The notes: generated from the letters alone by a model not told the origin. Numbered from the stretch's first letter, positions 10,300 through 24,000 are shown. The stretch: 64,000 nucleotides of DNA from Takakia lepidozioides (GCA_030704615.1 CM060733.1:9486001-9550000); one strand, 5' to 3'. Program-made: numbers and translations.

Positions 10300-10961
10300 G
10301 TTTTATATAGTGAAAGGATTGCTGTTGCGATTTTTGTCTGTATCAAGCCTGGGTGCACAGCGTTGATTGTAACGTTAGTTACTCCCTCCTCCTGCACCAG
10401 CCAAAAATCATATATATTAAAGACAAGACAGAGAGAACGGTACATGAGAGAACTAGCGATAAGGAACGAGACTGGGGTGAAGAGAAATCTAAAGCTGTAG
10501 CTTAATTTACAGGTTAAATAGTTACTTCAATTGATCAATGTTCTCAACTTCAAGAAGACTATGAACGAGCTATAACCAGTCTTAAATGTAGTCACGCCCG
10601 TTCTATCTGACTTAATCTTTCCCAAGACAGATGTTTGAGAACTTAGATCATAAAAGATAGGGCTGGATTTTTCCTCTAGTAACTATAGGTACGTCTGGCT
10701 GAACGACACATTCCGATTGTGTTGATCACTCCAATTCTCCACACATATTCCGATCGATCTGGAGCACGCAACGATCAATCTCTTACGCAAGTGAAGGGGA
10801 TTTTATGTACTTACCTTTTACAAGGATTCGCTGACATTGAACTGGAGGGGCCCAGCGCCAGTGAACGGCCATCTTTCAATTACAAATGCCAGATTGAATT
10901 TCATGTGGGCTTATACCTAGCGGTATGAAGAATATCTCCTGTGCGGTTACTGTAGCATTGT

Positions 10962-11157
10962 AGAAAGAAAGAAAGAAAGAAATGGTGCTTTATAACGTCC
11001 GCGGAAAACTCATAGAGCTTGTGGGACAAAGTGGAAAGAAAAACATGAGAGAGAAACAGGAAACCAGAGTCAGAGATAAGAACTATTGTTCGAGTGATTG
11101 TCTAAGGGTGAATGCCTTGTGCAGGTAAGCTGCCAAGCATTTCTGATCTTCATAGTA
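10962..11157 (+). repeat. Dispersed repeat family R1, copy A
   Basis: Starts with a (GAAA)n run and atggtgctttataacgtccg, ends near gctgccaagcatttctg. It is closely similar to 20491-20666 (same orientation) and, inverted, to 26763-26943 and 26630-26762. Length about 175-195 bp and a simple-sequence end suggest a SINE-like or MITE-like element. Confidence 0.8.
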
Positions 11158-12145
11158 AAAGACTTACAGTGAGAGATTGGGTTCCACGGAATAGACAATG
11201 GAAGCAAGAAATAGACAATGGAAATGTAGAGAGAGAGAGAGAGAGACCTGGAGACGCCTCGCAAGCTCCACCGCATGCAGAATATTAGCAAGTTTTGACT
11301 GTGAATATGCCCGACGGTGGCTATACCTGCATTCATGTAAACTATTCTGCTGTTACAACGCTTGGCCCCTAAATAGCTGGATGTTCCTGAAGTTACTTGG
11401 CGGATGACTTGCATATTGCAAGTAGCAGGGGAGTGGGGTTTAGCCTGGGCATCAATCAAACCCTGAACCCAATTAGTTGTGAGATTTCTCTACATCAGTG
11501 TCTGTATGTACTATGTATGGGCTTTTTTGCAAGCATGATAAAATATGTTGTTCAAGATAAGCCTCTTCAGTATCTGTATGTCAGACTGAAGGGGAAATCC
11601 TTGGTGACTCAATTTTATGGATGCCAGCTGGTCATGAGCTAGTGGACCAGTGTGGCAATTAAGTATGTTAATACATCCCCATCAGTTCCTCATGCAGATT
11701 TAGTGGCGTTCTAGACCTAAGATTGATTAAGTAGTTACAACGTCTTCAAATTAGATGCATCCAAATTTTCTCTCTTGCACACGGGAACACCACGATTAGT
11801 TTTCAAATGATGGATATGCGACTCTTTACCTCTGTTACTTCGGAAATGTAACACTCGCAGTCCTAGAACTGATTCCGCTTAGGTAGAAATATAGTGGATT
11901 AAATGGCACTCGATTCGGAATGAGAATCTAATTTCATGTCATTTGCATGTTCCAATACCTCCTGCCATCGTAAAGTGAAATCTGATGCTTACCTCTCTTT
12001 CTTGGTCAAGCTGTCGAAGTCAATCCCGACCCTGTCACTGTATTTGAGCATGAATGACGACACATTGACAATCCGACCCTCAATGCCGCTCTTGTTTGCG
12101 CTCTCTTCATTCTATCCAGCAATAAGTTCGTCAACAAAAAATGGG

Positions 12146-13638
12146 CTGCACAAAATATCCCATAAATCACCACCTCAGCGGCCTCCTGGGAACAAATTTA
12201 AGATGGTTCTGTCTACTCTGAGAAGGGCCCATTGACGCCCTATAACTTGCCCCACGGGTATATATATACTACACTTAAGCCACGCTCCTGTCGATATGGG
12301 ATATATTTGTTTCCTACGGTAATAACCTAGGAGCCCTGCCTAACTTAGCACCCCAAACTCGTGCTCGGGGATGGACGAGTCGCCAGCTGATCACAAAGAT
12401 TATTGTGTTGTGAAAGATGGTTGGTCAAAAAGATTTAATCTAGAGGATCGACGTTCCAGAACACATTCTCTTTGCGGTTTGGAAAACATACCCAGATGGT
12501 TGGTGGAAAATACCATTTCAATGCCATCGTCAGACAGGCAGAAATCGGTAAGGTTTACGCCTGCATTGTTGCTTCATCGTCGAGTCCATGCACAATACCC
12601 AGCTCAGAAAACAAATTAGTTCGGATCTCCTTACCAGTACAATTTCATAGTGTCGGATCAGCGCTAATACGTGCAAAACCTTCCAGTCTACAATTTGCCA
12701 TCGAGTTCTCATCTTACCTCCCTGTCTCCCGTCTAACCTCTCGTTATTCAAATTCTCTTCCTGTCTTTTGTTAAAAGGAAGTAGAAAAACCTGAATATCG
12801 TTTTTTCTTCTCAGTAAAGGAAGTAAAGGGAATTTTGGCCTGAGACACTTGTCTAGCATATAAGGACTTATATGCTAGTCATGTACATAGGCTTTGGTCT
12901 TACAGAAATTTAGTCGAGTTATATTCCCTTCGAGCTTTGCTGGAATCTGATGTCGTAGCAGATATGTTTGCACAAAGGAATGCTAATGATGAGTTCTATC
13001 CCTTCTCCTTTGATTTAATTTTTGCTTGGTTACACTAACTAGTAATTTGACATAGCTATGATACTACGTTTTACTTTCTTGCCATTAATCCTAGCTGAGT
13101 GGTTGATGGTCTTACCCTAAACACTAAACTTCTGAGCTGTGCTGAAAGTACACTATGGAAGAATCTAGGTGCATGTTTGAGCAATGAAAGAAGGATGGAG
13201 GTGAGTAGATCAAAACCCAATCACCTCTGTCTTTAGTCTGTAAAATGTGGAGAAGCAAGTGTTATAAATTGCGGTGTGTTTGACAGCTTGTTGTGGTTTG
13301 AACCCACTAGTGAAGTTGTGTATGCTTACCACTCGACTAAAATGTTGGTTATCCTTGAGTGTGAAATTTGAGGGTCAGTGATGATGTCTTCAAAGAACTT
13401 GCATTTGAAGACAGATCCTTACTTGTCCAGACGAGACAAGCCATTCTCTCTATCATGGTAAGTCACACGAGAAAAGATAAGCCCTTCTCTCTCTTCATGG
13501 TATGTCATGCTACGGTCGTAAGCCCCTCACAAAGGTAGTTTTGTTCCGCCAAAACTGGGCGGGGATCTATGGCCGCAAGGCTACTGCAAACAACGGATTA
13601 TGACGACATTTGGATTCCTTGCAACTGATAAAAATCAG
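12146..13638. other. SDR intron sequence, no other gene seen
   Basis: No recognisable coding motif on either strand. It would be intron sequence of the SDR gene if the inversion is undone. Confidence 0.4.
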
Positions 13639-14378
13639 GCTCCCTCTTAAGTAGACCCTCCCTCGAGTCGCACACAGCCATCGTCACAGGTGCCGGGTTC
13701 TAAATCTCTTTTCTTCGTACTGTAGATAATGTGAAAATTTTGACCACCAGCTGCAACCTTGGAATCCATTCAACATTTAGGAATGGGCTAGTCGACTTGC
13801 AGAACTACAAGTAGCTGGTACGGACAATCGACTGTACGAGGACGTGGATCACCTCGCGCCCAGTTTTGATGGGCCAAGGAAGACCCGGCCCCCGCAGTCG
13901 GAGAGGTTGCAGAAAATCGAGAATGCCCTTTGAGAAGTTGACGGTGTACCTTTAGACATGCCGAGGAACATAACGCCACGACAGATGTAGTATTTCTGGA
14001 ATAGTAGCATCCACCAGCTTGCAGCACTTGACCACAGCGCGTGTATAGGGAGAGAGCGAGAGAGAGAGAGAGAGAGAGAGAGAGGTGAGTCCTACGTTAC
14101 AACAAGGTAACAAGTGAAAAAAATGTGTATATGAAGTATGTAACAGGAGGGACATCCGGGTTAGGAGAGGAAACTGTAAGAGCGTTAGCCAAGAGAGGGG
14201 CACACGTGATCATCGCAGGCCGCAACGACAAATTGGGGGAGCAAGTGAAGGCCCGCATTTTGGCAGAGGCGGCAAACGCCAGGATTGATTTTATGCATCT
14301 CGATCTTAGCTCTCTATCCTCTGTTCGCGATTTTGCTGAGAAATTCAAGTCGAGGAACCTACCGCTCAACACCCTTAT
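13639..14378 (+). pseudogene. SDR exons 2 and 3, inverted relative to the rest of the gene
   Basis: Plus strand: 13639-13689 ends with HTAIVT plus the first base of a Gly codon, followed by GTGCCG; 14147-14378 starts after AACAG and completes the Gly codon. It reads GGTSGLGEETVRALAKRGAH, then VIIAGRN and, near its end, FMHLDLSSLSSVRDFAEKF, ending at a GTACGT donor. The TGGTSGLG cofactor loop and the LDLSSL motif are intact. The intron phase fits exactly. Flipping the segment of roughly 13.6-14.4 kb would restore the order exon 1-2-3-4 on minus. It could also be the start of a second SDR copy, but no later plus-strand exons follow. Confidence 0.75.
14048..14085. repeat. (GA)n microsatellite
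   Basis: A run of GA dinucleotides with one interruption (gagcgaga). It lies between the two inverted SDR exons. Confidence 0.9.
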
Positions 14379-14516
14379 GTACGTTGGAAGTTGAAACTTC
14401 TCTACTTGAAGCATGTAATTATGGTCGACAGAAGCAGTCACCTCCTCAGCTGTGGAGTAGAAGCCAAACTTCTTCTGTCCTTGCTCTTGCGAGCTCTGAG
14501 CTGCACCCATCTCCAC

Positions 14517-15700
14517 GATCTCCTCTATCCTTCTCGTAAATCCCTCTCACTGCTCCACTTCATTGCGCTGAGACAAAACAAGGGGCAATGCTCCTCATTA
14601 GTAAGCGGCTCAGAAAGGTACAAATTATTGGTAGTTATTGGTAATCTTACTAGTAAGTCCACCAACTTACTACCTAGGGGAGGCTCGCCGAGTCAGTGTT
14701 CTTTTCCTGTGCGTGCTCCGGCCTCCTAGGCTCCCGTGGACTTCAACGCTTGTACAAGATGATGAGCAAGTGAGACATGCTCTTCAATAGTGAGCCCAAA
14801 GTGGGAGCTCAGGCAAGGACCATAGGGTGCAGGAGGATCGAGGGTCGAGTAGGGTGGGTGATTTCAAGCTGCTGCAGGAGTGGGCCCATGTCTACGTGCA
14901 GACTGCAGACAAACAAGGAGATGGAAGGATTTTGGAAGACGGTGGTTTATTTGGGGCAGAAGGGTTGCTTGGTGATGTGCTGATCCGCACGACATGACTT
15001 GAGGGATGTACTGTAAATAAGTGGCGAACGAGTTACTACTGATCCACGGGTGAGGTCTGTAATCCCCTTGCTTATTACATGCGCTATAAAGACTGTTGAT
15101 ATAACGACGAACCGACTTGGTTTTAAAGCCGACTTGTATTATTATTATGTCGTGCTCTCCGTATTGAAGGCTAAATTACATCTCCAACGCACTTGGCTGT
15201 ATTCCATTTCCATTATGACGTGATATGCCTCTACACCAAATTTATATGACATCGAAGAGAATATACACTGCATATGGGGGATGAATATTGCCTGGATAGG
15301 TATATAGAATATCCAATATATTCAAGAGAATATTCAATAATCTGAAAAACAATTGACCTTCACACAATTACAACACAAAGCAAACATACAAATCCAGAAT
15401 TGAGCTCACAAACATCCTCCAAACATTGCACATTGAGTATCAAAAAGATGCCATAAAATGCTATGCTTATATAACCGATTGCCACATGACTCCCATGAAT
15501 TGCCACTTAACTCCACGTGGACTCCATGAATTCCACACATACACCTACTATGCCGTTTGGAGGCTCACATCGCAGCAATAATGGTATCAATAGCAATCTC
15601 GTCCATCGCAATACCAGATACGTATGGTATATACCATAGTATGGAGCGAGGTATGTATTGCCCCGGGGTTTTGGCCACCCTACCCACCAGCCAGGTATGG
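14517..15700. other. No gene recognised
   Basis: Possible upstream region of the SDR gene (minus). I see no further exon, tRNA or clear mobile element end. Confidence 0.4.
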
Positions 15701-15739
15701 TCCTACCTACCCGGGTTGAAAAATCAGCATTGATACCCG

Positions 15740-15989
15740 GGTTGTATACAACATTCTGGCAAGCGCTCATCCACAAGGCTTGTGGGATAAGACATGTGAG
15801 ATGAAACATATGTTCACATGATCCAAGCACATGACATCCCTCTAGGCCGTATGGATTCATGCACATCGAACAAATTGTGCCATCTGATATCCATGACGGC
15901 AAACGCGTCGTGGTATCTCCTCCCTCTGGGCCGGTTTGATGTGGTTGGTCATCTTTGTTCTGGTGTCGTACTCCTCCTCTATCTCCCAT
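15740..15989 (-). pseudogene. RING-like zinc-finger fragment
   Basis: The frame reads ICSMCMNPYGLEGCHVLGSC, followed by EHMFHLTCLIP and later SACQNVV. The spacing C-x2-C ... G-C-x4-S-C-x-H-x-F-H-x2-C resembles a RING-H2-type metal site, which in full proteins usually recruits E2 ubiquitin-conjugating enzymes. Only one finger-sized piece is visible, without a gene context, and repeats surround it (tacctacccgggttg-type sequence at 15690-15750 and similar at 16745-16810), so it may be part of a mobile element. The last cysteines of a standard RING are not clear. Confidence 0.4.
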
Positions 15990-16899
15990 TCCCAGTTTAT
16001 GCTTCTGTTCGACCCCGAAATTTTGTGCTCACATCGATCAAACATAGATTCCACATCTACCTAGTTGGTATCCCCGGCGAACATGCTTGATGCGTTGCGG
16101 AGATCGTTATACCTTTGCATGTTGGCTTAAATGTTATCCACGCTATGGTTTGATATGCGTGCGACACGTTGCAAGGCTGACAGTGCCAGCTCTATCCGTG
16201 CTTCTCTGGAGATCAAATGGGTATATAGCGGTCCAACTTTGATACATACATTGCAGCACGTACCTCCTCGCAATTTGTGAGACGGGAGCCATTTGTGATT
16301 TTGCTTGAAGTTGGATACTTTGGACGCTTTGATGCAAATGTCATTATGCGGGATGAAGTTGGAGAAAAAAAAATATATATAGCCGCCTCTCGAAGGGAGC
16401 GTAAATTATGGTGTATCTTCCTTCGAGCAAGTTGGACAATATGGATTGAGGAACTGTAGGGTTCTTATTTTAGACTTATTGTAAGAAATTCACCTCTTGT
16501 CATGATACAATATTTTTCTTTACATATTCTTCATACTTCTCTATCATTTTTAATTTTTTTAATTTCATAGGATATGGTTACGCGAAACATCAAAAATTTG
16601 TCAACCTATCATGTGAAAGGCCGCATTTTCTAAAACTTGTATCTCATAGCGAAAGACAAAAAAATAAAAAACACATATAAAAAAAAATGTAGGCATACCT
16701 ATCAAAAAACACCATTGAATTGTCCCTTGTATGCCCTAGGTTTTTTACCTACCACCTACCCAATCGGTAGGTTCTAGAAGACCCGGCTGATACCTATTAT
16801 TAATACCCAAGTAGACCCTGAATACCAGTACATGAACACTGCTCAACACACAGCGTTTGATTTTTTAATCACAATTCCAGCCCATCTCCACAACTATGT
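15990..16899. other. A/T-rich region, no gene
   Basis: Long A/T-rich stretch (16480-16700). The end at 16740-16820 resembles 15680-15760, so this may be one decayed element with the RING-like fragment inside. Confidence 0.4.
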
Positions 16900-17290
16900 A
16901 GAGCAGTTTCCGGCCCTGTTCATTCTAGAGTGGTCCAGGAATTAAAGTGGGGGGCTTATGTAGTCCATCTATCTAGGCCTATATTTGATATAGGTGAAGG
17001 GCATCATGCATGAGCTGATGAAAAGGCCTCATCAGCTGCCGGCGTTAAAGAAAATCAACGTGTCCCTTCGTGCCCCCCCCACCTTACGGAATTCGTAAGG
17101 CCGTTTGCTCCTATATCTGTGAACCTGTCCTGATATGTAGAGCTGTTTCATTCGGTCCAGGAAATACTGTGGCCCATGAATTAGAGGGGAGCGCTTATGT
17201 AGTAAGGCCACGTGTATTAAGGAATGAGATGAGGGGGTCAAAAAAAAGAAGGGAGGAATTGGCCAAATTTAGAATAACGAGTTTTGTAAG
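16900..17290 (+). repeat. Dispersed repeat family R2, two partial copies
   Basis: Two related blocks, about 16905-16980 and 17126-17262, share gtagagc-gtttc, gttcattc, gtggtccaggaatta and gcttatgtagt. The second also shares a longer stretch with 41105-41345 in inverted orientation: gtttcattcgg, aggccac, tattaa, gaaatgaag/gagatgag and ggtc-aaaaaa. Confidence 0.65.
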
Positions 17291-18027
17291 ATTGACATGT
17301 GTCCAGGGCCTTCTAGAAGGGTCAGGCGCCCTGAGAGGGTATATAAGGGAGGCCGGTGGAGAGTGTGAGGAGGCTCGTTGGGGAGTTTGCTGGCGGGATG
17401 ACAGGGCCAAGGAGAAGAGCGCTGTGTGAAGGCTCTAGAACGACTATCAGTACATTTTTACAAGGATACTATATAACACAGGTTAGACTGTGTTTATGTT
17501 ATGCAACGTGATTTTTCTTCTCCAAATTACTACCCCCATGCACTTGCTTCTGCTTGATTTCAACGTCCTGTGGCTGTGGCCTGATATTTTACAGGTTCGA
17601 TTCACATAAGTACGATACGGAAAGGAGTACTAGGGACAACTTGGCCATGTTGAGAGTGTTGCACACCACCATCATGTCATGTAACTAGACACAGAACAAT
17701 CAGCTTGGTTTGGGATGGAAGTAACTTATAGCCAGCATCACAGTACATGACTTTCTCTGAGAGTCATGACTGGTATCAAATTGTCATAATTTTCTTTGGT
17801 GGCAAAATTCATAAAATTAATAAGAATGGAAGTATCCTTGTTGTCATGGCATGACAATACTGAGTTGAAACATTGGCCGAGTTTATACCCGCATTGAATG
17901 CAAATCCTTTCAGCTAGTGGAAACAATCTAGGCACCAGGCGTCCTCACTTCAGCAGCATAGAATTGGTCCAAGGTATGAGCCACTTAACCAGCAACCAAG
18001 GAAGTGACTGGATGATGTGTGAGTGTG
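17291..18027. other. No gene recognised
   Basis: Intergenic sequence downstream (3') of the minus-strand Ig-like gene; its 3' UTR and polyadenylation site should be here, but no single signal stands out. Confidence 0.4.
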
Positions 18028-21000
18028 TCATCGTTCCTCGAGTGGCTTGTTCACAACTACAGCATCTCTCAAAGGAGGGCCAGTGGAGAGATTGTCACCG
18101 CGTCCAGACCCCTTATCAAAGCTTCTTGAAGAGGAGGTTGTTGCCGCAGCTGTCCCTGGATCACCAGGATTTAAGGAGTCAGGCCTAGAAGGGGGGGTTT
18201 CATTAGGCAGATCCCCATCTGATGATAGATCTGAGAGGGAGTCATCCGAGTAGCCATCCACAGGCATTGTTGGGGCCGCGCCAGAAGCCCGCAGTCGTCG
18301 CCGGGCTAATCGCCTACTTACACCACTGGGGCTTGCAATAGGGGATGAGATGTCCATGGGAGTACCATCCCCTTGTTCTCCATTGCTTTCATCTTCCTTT
18401 CTCCGCCGCGGGAAGCTTGCCTTTGCAAGCTCTCGGAGCATTTTCAGCTCCTCTGTTTTACCTTCCTTGCTAGAGCCTTTAGATCTCTTCCCTTCCATGG
18501 AGCGTTGGCGGCTCCACTGGCCCCATGATTGTCTCTCTGATCGTTGAGATGTTGCCTCCCCCCGTATCTCTCCTGATGGTGGCACGCTCCCTTCCCCATC
18601 TTCCCTGTTCGATATGATGGATCTTGGGTCAATAAAAGCTGGAGATCCTGGATCATAGACAGGGATGCTGGCCTCGGGTGCTAGGCCTACCAAAGGGCTG
18701 CCCTGTTGGACAGACGAACTCCCCCATGCTCTATCAGGTGTACCTGGATCCAGACTAAGTGGAGTGATGGGGGCAGGCCCCAGCCTAGGGTGTGGCAGTG
18801 GAGGAATGAATTTTGTCCTTTTGCAGGGAGTGAAGGGTAGAATAAACCCCAGAGCCAGCATCTTGAGCCCCTGTTTCAGAGAAGGCTCCTGACTAGGGGA
18901 TAGCCAAAGAAGCTGCTTCATCAGTGCATACCATTCATTGAGCAATTGAGCCACAAAGCTGATAAGAAGTAGCACAAGCATAAAAACTCCCACACCACGG
19001 CGGAGGTAAGTTGGGTGTCCCTGCACGAGCAAGGCTAATGCCGCAGCAAACACCCCGGTCTCGCAAAGAAGGGATGTTGTCTCAGCTAGTTGAACTCCTC
19101 TTCTTCTGAAGGGTTTAATTAGTACGAGATAAAGCAGCTGCACCAATGTGAATGCAAACACGAGAGATACCTGGCTCCACGACCGGTCGGATCGAGGATA
19201 TGCCCCAAAGACAATCCCAAAAGTTACTCGCCTCAGGAGATCTACCAAGATATAAGCCGATCTAGCCCCACCTAGCAGTTTGTGTGCACGAGAGACAGAG
19301 ACTTCATCACTGTCATCATCAGAATTCACGGCCCTCATTTTCCCAATCCCAGTGGCTGTACTATCAATCCACTTTCGGACGTTGTTCATCCCATTCTCTG
19401 CATCCACTGTTACCAGCTTTGGTGGCCCCTTCCGGTCCTCAAAAAGCAAACCATACCTGGGTAAGAATGTGGAAGCTAGACCTTCCTTCCGCACCCACTT
19501 GTCTCGGCAGCTTTTTCCAGCCAGAAGTTCAAAAGGGCTAAGTCGAGAAGACCTGTTCTTTCTAGCCTCTCCTCGAATCTCTTTGTATTGCACCAGTGTG
19601 CCCATGAATATAGCAAATGAGAGGAATAGAGCGACAGATAGGAGAAAGGATGCAGGAATTGAAAGGAGTAGCACACCCACAATGATGCCGGCTTCCGAGC
19701 CACCTGCGAAAAAAGGTTGGTCTCTTATTGATTGAGGAGTTGGACAACTTTGGGAAAACAACCTCAACTTATCTCTGCTGTATTTGGATCCAAACAACTA
19801 ACCCCACTAGTCACATCTGCATCATATGTATGTCATGATCTCAAAGACTGACAACTAATAGATAAGCTTAAGATTATCCCAAAGCAGAATTCATGGGTTT
19901 CATGTTCCGAATGTCGTGAGATCAGAAATTTCAGAAACTTACGCACAATATCATAATGGCACCTTGGAGATTACCTACTACAGCTCAATTTTCAAATTAC
20001 CTTTGATAATGAAGGCTGATGCTTGAGACATAGCTGGTAATGCAAGCATGAGTAGAAAAAGCTCAAAGCGAGGGAGAGTGAGTGCTCCCCGCAGTGTGGT
20101 TTTAGTTCGCCACCGCAACAAAATCAGTGTCATCATGTGCAGGAGGACGAGGCCTCCTGCTACCACTCCCAGCCAAAACATGTTCCTCTCAAAATCTTGC
20201 CACCTGAAACTATGGTGTTGTTGTTAGAAATATTTCCATAAGACCCAAATGCAAGATACAACACCTTTCAGCTGTATGAGGATTAACAGTTCTGGACAGG
20301 AATATTCACGCTGAGACATGGTTATGACTGTGTCCGGACTAAGATCCACTAGGAAATAAGGCCAACAGAAGATTCCGAGTGAAGTTACCCGGTATCCTTC
20401 CTTGTGTTCAGCATGCTCTTCAATGCTTGCAAGTTTGAAGTCTGATTCTGCTGGCCAACAGATACATCACAATCAATAACAGTCGCAAAAAAGAAATGAA
20501 ATGAAATGGTACTTTATAACGTCCGCGGAAAGCTCATAGATCTTATGGGACAAAATGGAAAGAAAACATGAGAGAGGAAACAGAAAACCAGAGCCAGAGA
20601 TAAGAACTATTGTTCGAGTGATTGTCTAAGGGTGAGTGCCTCGTGCAGGTAAGCTGCCAAACATTTGAAGGAAAAGACATTTTCTTCACACTTGAAAGAA
20701 ACTCTGAAGAAAACATGACTAATTCGAAGAAAGTTCTGAGAAAGTGGAGAGAGTGCTACCAACAAGTATTCTTGATTCCAAGAGCTGATACACCACGATT
20801 AATAGAGGAGTGGAAAATAAACTCAAGACATCCATGTCACAATTGAAGGAAACTCTGAGAAAAACATGACTAATTTGAAGAAGGTTCTGAGAAAGAGAGA
20901 TTACTACCAAAAAGTAGGCTTGATAGTCACTAGCTCCAAGAGCTGGTCCATACTGGGTGCTATTGTCTCCAAGCCTACGTTCTAGACGAACAGAATTGAT

Positions 21001-24000
21001 CAGCTCCATTCGTCTGTAGTTGGAGCTACCAGGTCTCCCCACTGGGAAGAGTGTATTTGACAGAACTGCCCTGGTTGAACAGTTGGGAAATGAATGAATG
21101 GCACAATTGATGTGTTTCCTTCCTCTCTGCACAAGATTGTACCAGAAAAGCCTCATCAGATACTGAACAATAAACTGCTTTGTTTCAGAGAATTAAACAC
21201 AGGAGAACACTTGCCATGAGATCCTGGGCGTGTTGCAAAACTCACACTAACAGTAACATGTCTCCTGGTATAGAGTGGAGAAGATAAACAGTCCCAAGAC
21301 AGCAAGTCCCATTTGAACGCCAAAGAAGGGAAAAACCTTATGACATTCAGGGGACTGGGACCCATGTGACAAAGTCGAACAAGAACAACATCAGGAAACT
21401 GCAATTACAAGATAACCGTGACTTTCCCCACTGTATGTCATATCAAATAGCGATCATACTCTTTGCCTTGCATGTCTGCCTGCCATTCTCTTCGGCCGTA
21501 GGGCAAGCTTTTCTGAATGGACTTCTTGTACACCAACTACATTGTCCAACCCAAGTCGTCTTCCTCGCGTTGACTGTTGAAGAATGACTTCGAGGCCAGT
21601 CACAACATTGGTGCCAAAGTCAGCACTGCTACTTGATGCCTGGCTGTCCTTCTGCCATGGAGTGTTGATATGAGGGATCAACCACCGGAGACCCCTGGTT
21701 GTCTCACCATACTCTATTGGCAGGGTCACAGCTAGCCAATCGGACAAAGCAAAAATTTGAAGGTGGCTGGCCATGCCCTGCGGAGTACAAGCAAATCAGA
21801 GACATGCTATCAGCTAACCATGTAGAGAGCAATGTTCGTTCATCTACAGTCATCTAGTCGTCCACAACCCGTCTCATATCAGCTGTAACCTCCCTCTTTA
21901 CAACATTCAAGGAACAGTCCTATTGGCTGGAATTTGGTGTGATGCTGCTCTCCAAACAGGGAGAGGAAAATAGAAAAATAGCTTTCTTAGAGTCAAGTCA
22001 ACACCTTCTGGGATTTGGATTGCGTTCCCCAAAGTAGCATAATTTGCTCATGTGTGCCATATTCCGCAAAGCCAAGGTATGGGGCTAGTATTTTTTATGG
22101 GGTGGTCAGGTACAAATGAGCGAGGACCCTAATTAAGAAAGACAACCCTCAATCATAAGAACAAAAGACCATGGCGCAAAAGATTTCTTGGTTGGGAAAC
22201 TAACAACTTCTTACCTTTCACATTACATTCTGCTTAGAGCAGCTCTGATACACTTGGAGTGATTGTCACCCTATCCTCATTGACCTCAGGGTGCGAGGTT
22301 GCTACTATATTCCAAATGATAACAGTGCCCTATGCCATGTAGAGACTGTGGATACATAGACTTCCCTTTCTTCCCTAATCTTCTTTCTTCCCTAATCTTC
22401 TTTCTTCCCTAATCTGCCCTGGTTTAATGATCGCAAGACAGACTGACGCAACTTACCAGAAGATTTCTTGATGGGTCTGCACCAATGGAGCCTGAAGTCC
22501 GACTTGAGAGAGCACCTCCAGCTGCTAGGCTTGCCGATGACAATGAGAGAGCCCCCGAAGCAAAGGTCGTGGCCAGCAATCCTGCTGTGGTCAAGGAGTA
22601 CAATGCCACTGAGATTGCAGGTGTAGTATCTGGGGAAGCATACAAAACAATGTGAGCAAACACATCGGAACTCCTCCTTTGATGTTCCTGAATTGCTTGA
22701 CAAGTGCCTGTCCCTTTGAAATTCGAAATGACACTACAATTCCGTTGCAATATGTGATGCAAGCTCACTTTCCTCCACCCTTGTTAAAACGTAGCACTGC
22801 AGTAGCAGGACTGTACACAACATGGTGTAACTCAAAAGTGTTCAAAACCGAAAATCATTCTTGTATATATACCAGCTGAGTGGGTAGTAAATGGCAAGGG
22901 CACTAGCAGATACAAATCAACACACGTATTAGGCAAGGATTACGTGAAATCCTTACAGTGTCTCACTTGCAGGATAGGTGAGGCCAAGTTGGAGTTTCCT
23001 GCAATATCTGACGTTTGATTTTCCGGTACGGCAATTGTAACTACATTATCATTGACTACATAGACTTCTAATGCATACGTGTTCTTGGCCACCTCCTTGA
23101 AGCTGCACAATCACACCATTCAGGTCAGGATGAGAAAGATATAGTTTATTGTCATATGAAAGGCCAAGGGAACAAGAAACACAAACTCTAATTTGTCCAC
23201 GAGAGCAAACCCTTCCTGGACACAATCTTGAGAGACGTGACACTAGGGGAAGTATGAGTAGTTTCAATGCCATAGCAAAGAAGCCATAAAGTACAGCTGT
23301 AAATTTATGAAACCTGAGATCTTTGAATAGTCTGCAACTAAAGATGGGGCTTGCCATCCATGCACCTGCCTTGTTATGTTTCCCCCTGATACTGTAACAC
23401 CTGAGGGGTTGAACAGAAAGACAGGCTCTGTGAATTGGACCACCACAGGAACAAAGTTGCTCTTTGTCTGTGCAAGCGACGTCGTACTGAGCTGCACTTG
23501 TGGTCTCTCACTATCTGACAAAGCACGGTGCACATTACCAAATCATTTTTTGTATAGCATGTACACCACTTCGAAGAGAGAAAATGAGAATGCAACCTGA
23601 AGAGGTGCTTGTTAGAACCAAGTAGCTTCAACTCTCACAAATGGAAGACTCCCCTCTGTGAGAAAACATACTTAGGGACAGCCATTCAATAGAAAGACTG
23701 CAAATGTGATTTCTTCCAGTGTGAGCTACGATAATGAATGATGACTCATTGCTCATGAAAATCAGCTTTGTCCAAGAAGAAGCAAACAATGTCCTCACAT
23801 TACCACCAGCCACTTGCAGCAGCTCAATTCTGACGCCTCCTCCTCTCTAAATTGCAGGTGGATGTTTTATTTCTCCTTTCTTTCGTTTCATTCTACAGAC
23901 TTCAACCACTGTCTGACTTTAACCACTGTGGTAATGATAACATATTGTTTTCTTCCTGCTATGCACTTCTGAGAACTGTCATGTCCAAAATATGAATACC

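Larger units (their letters stand above)
10300..14516 (-). pseudogene. Short-chain dehydrogenase (TIC32/WWOX-like SDR), rearranged
   Basis: Minus-strand exons read: exon 1 from the ATG at 14516 (QKKFGFYSTAEEVTASVD, the usual start of this plant SDR family); an exon at 12145-11993 (HFLLTNLLLDRMKRA, then in another frame GRIVNVSSFMLKYSD); 11326-11248 with the catalytic YxxxK in AYSQSKLANILHAVELARR; and about 10391-10300 (VTINAVHPGLIQTKI). Each is flanked by AG/GT sites. The missing Rossmann-fold exons are on the plus strand between exon 1 and the rest (separate entry). SDR enzymes reduce or oxidise small substrates with NAD(P)H; TIC32 acts at the chloroplast inner envelope. The inverted exons and the frameshift near 12095 make a functional product unlikely. 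No C-terminal end was found. Confidence 0.75.

Noticed and set aside
18350-19735. Plus-strand frames opposite the large last exon
   Set aside because: They are antisense shadows of the membrane-protein exon, which has matching splice sites and domain content.
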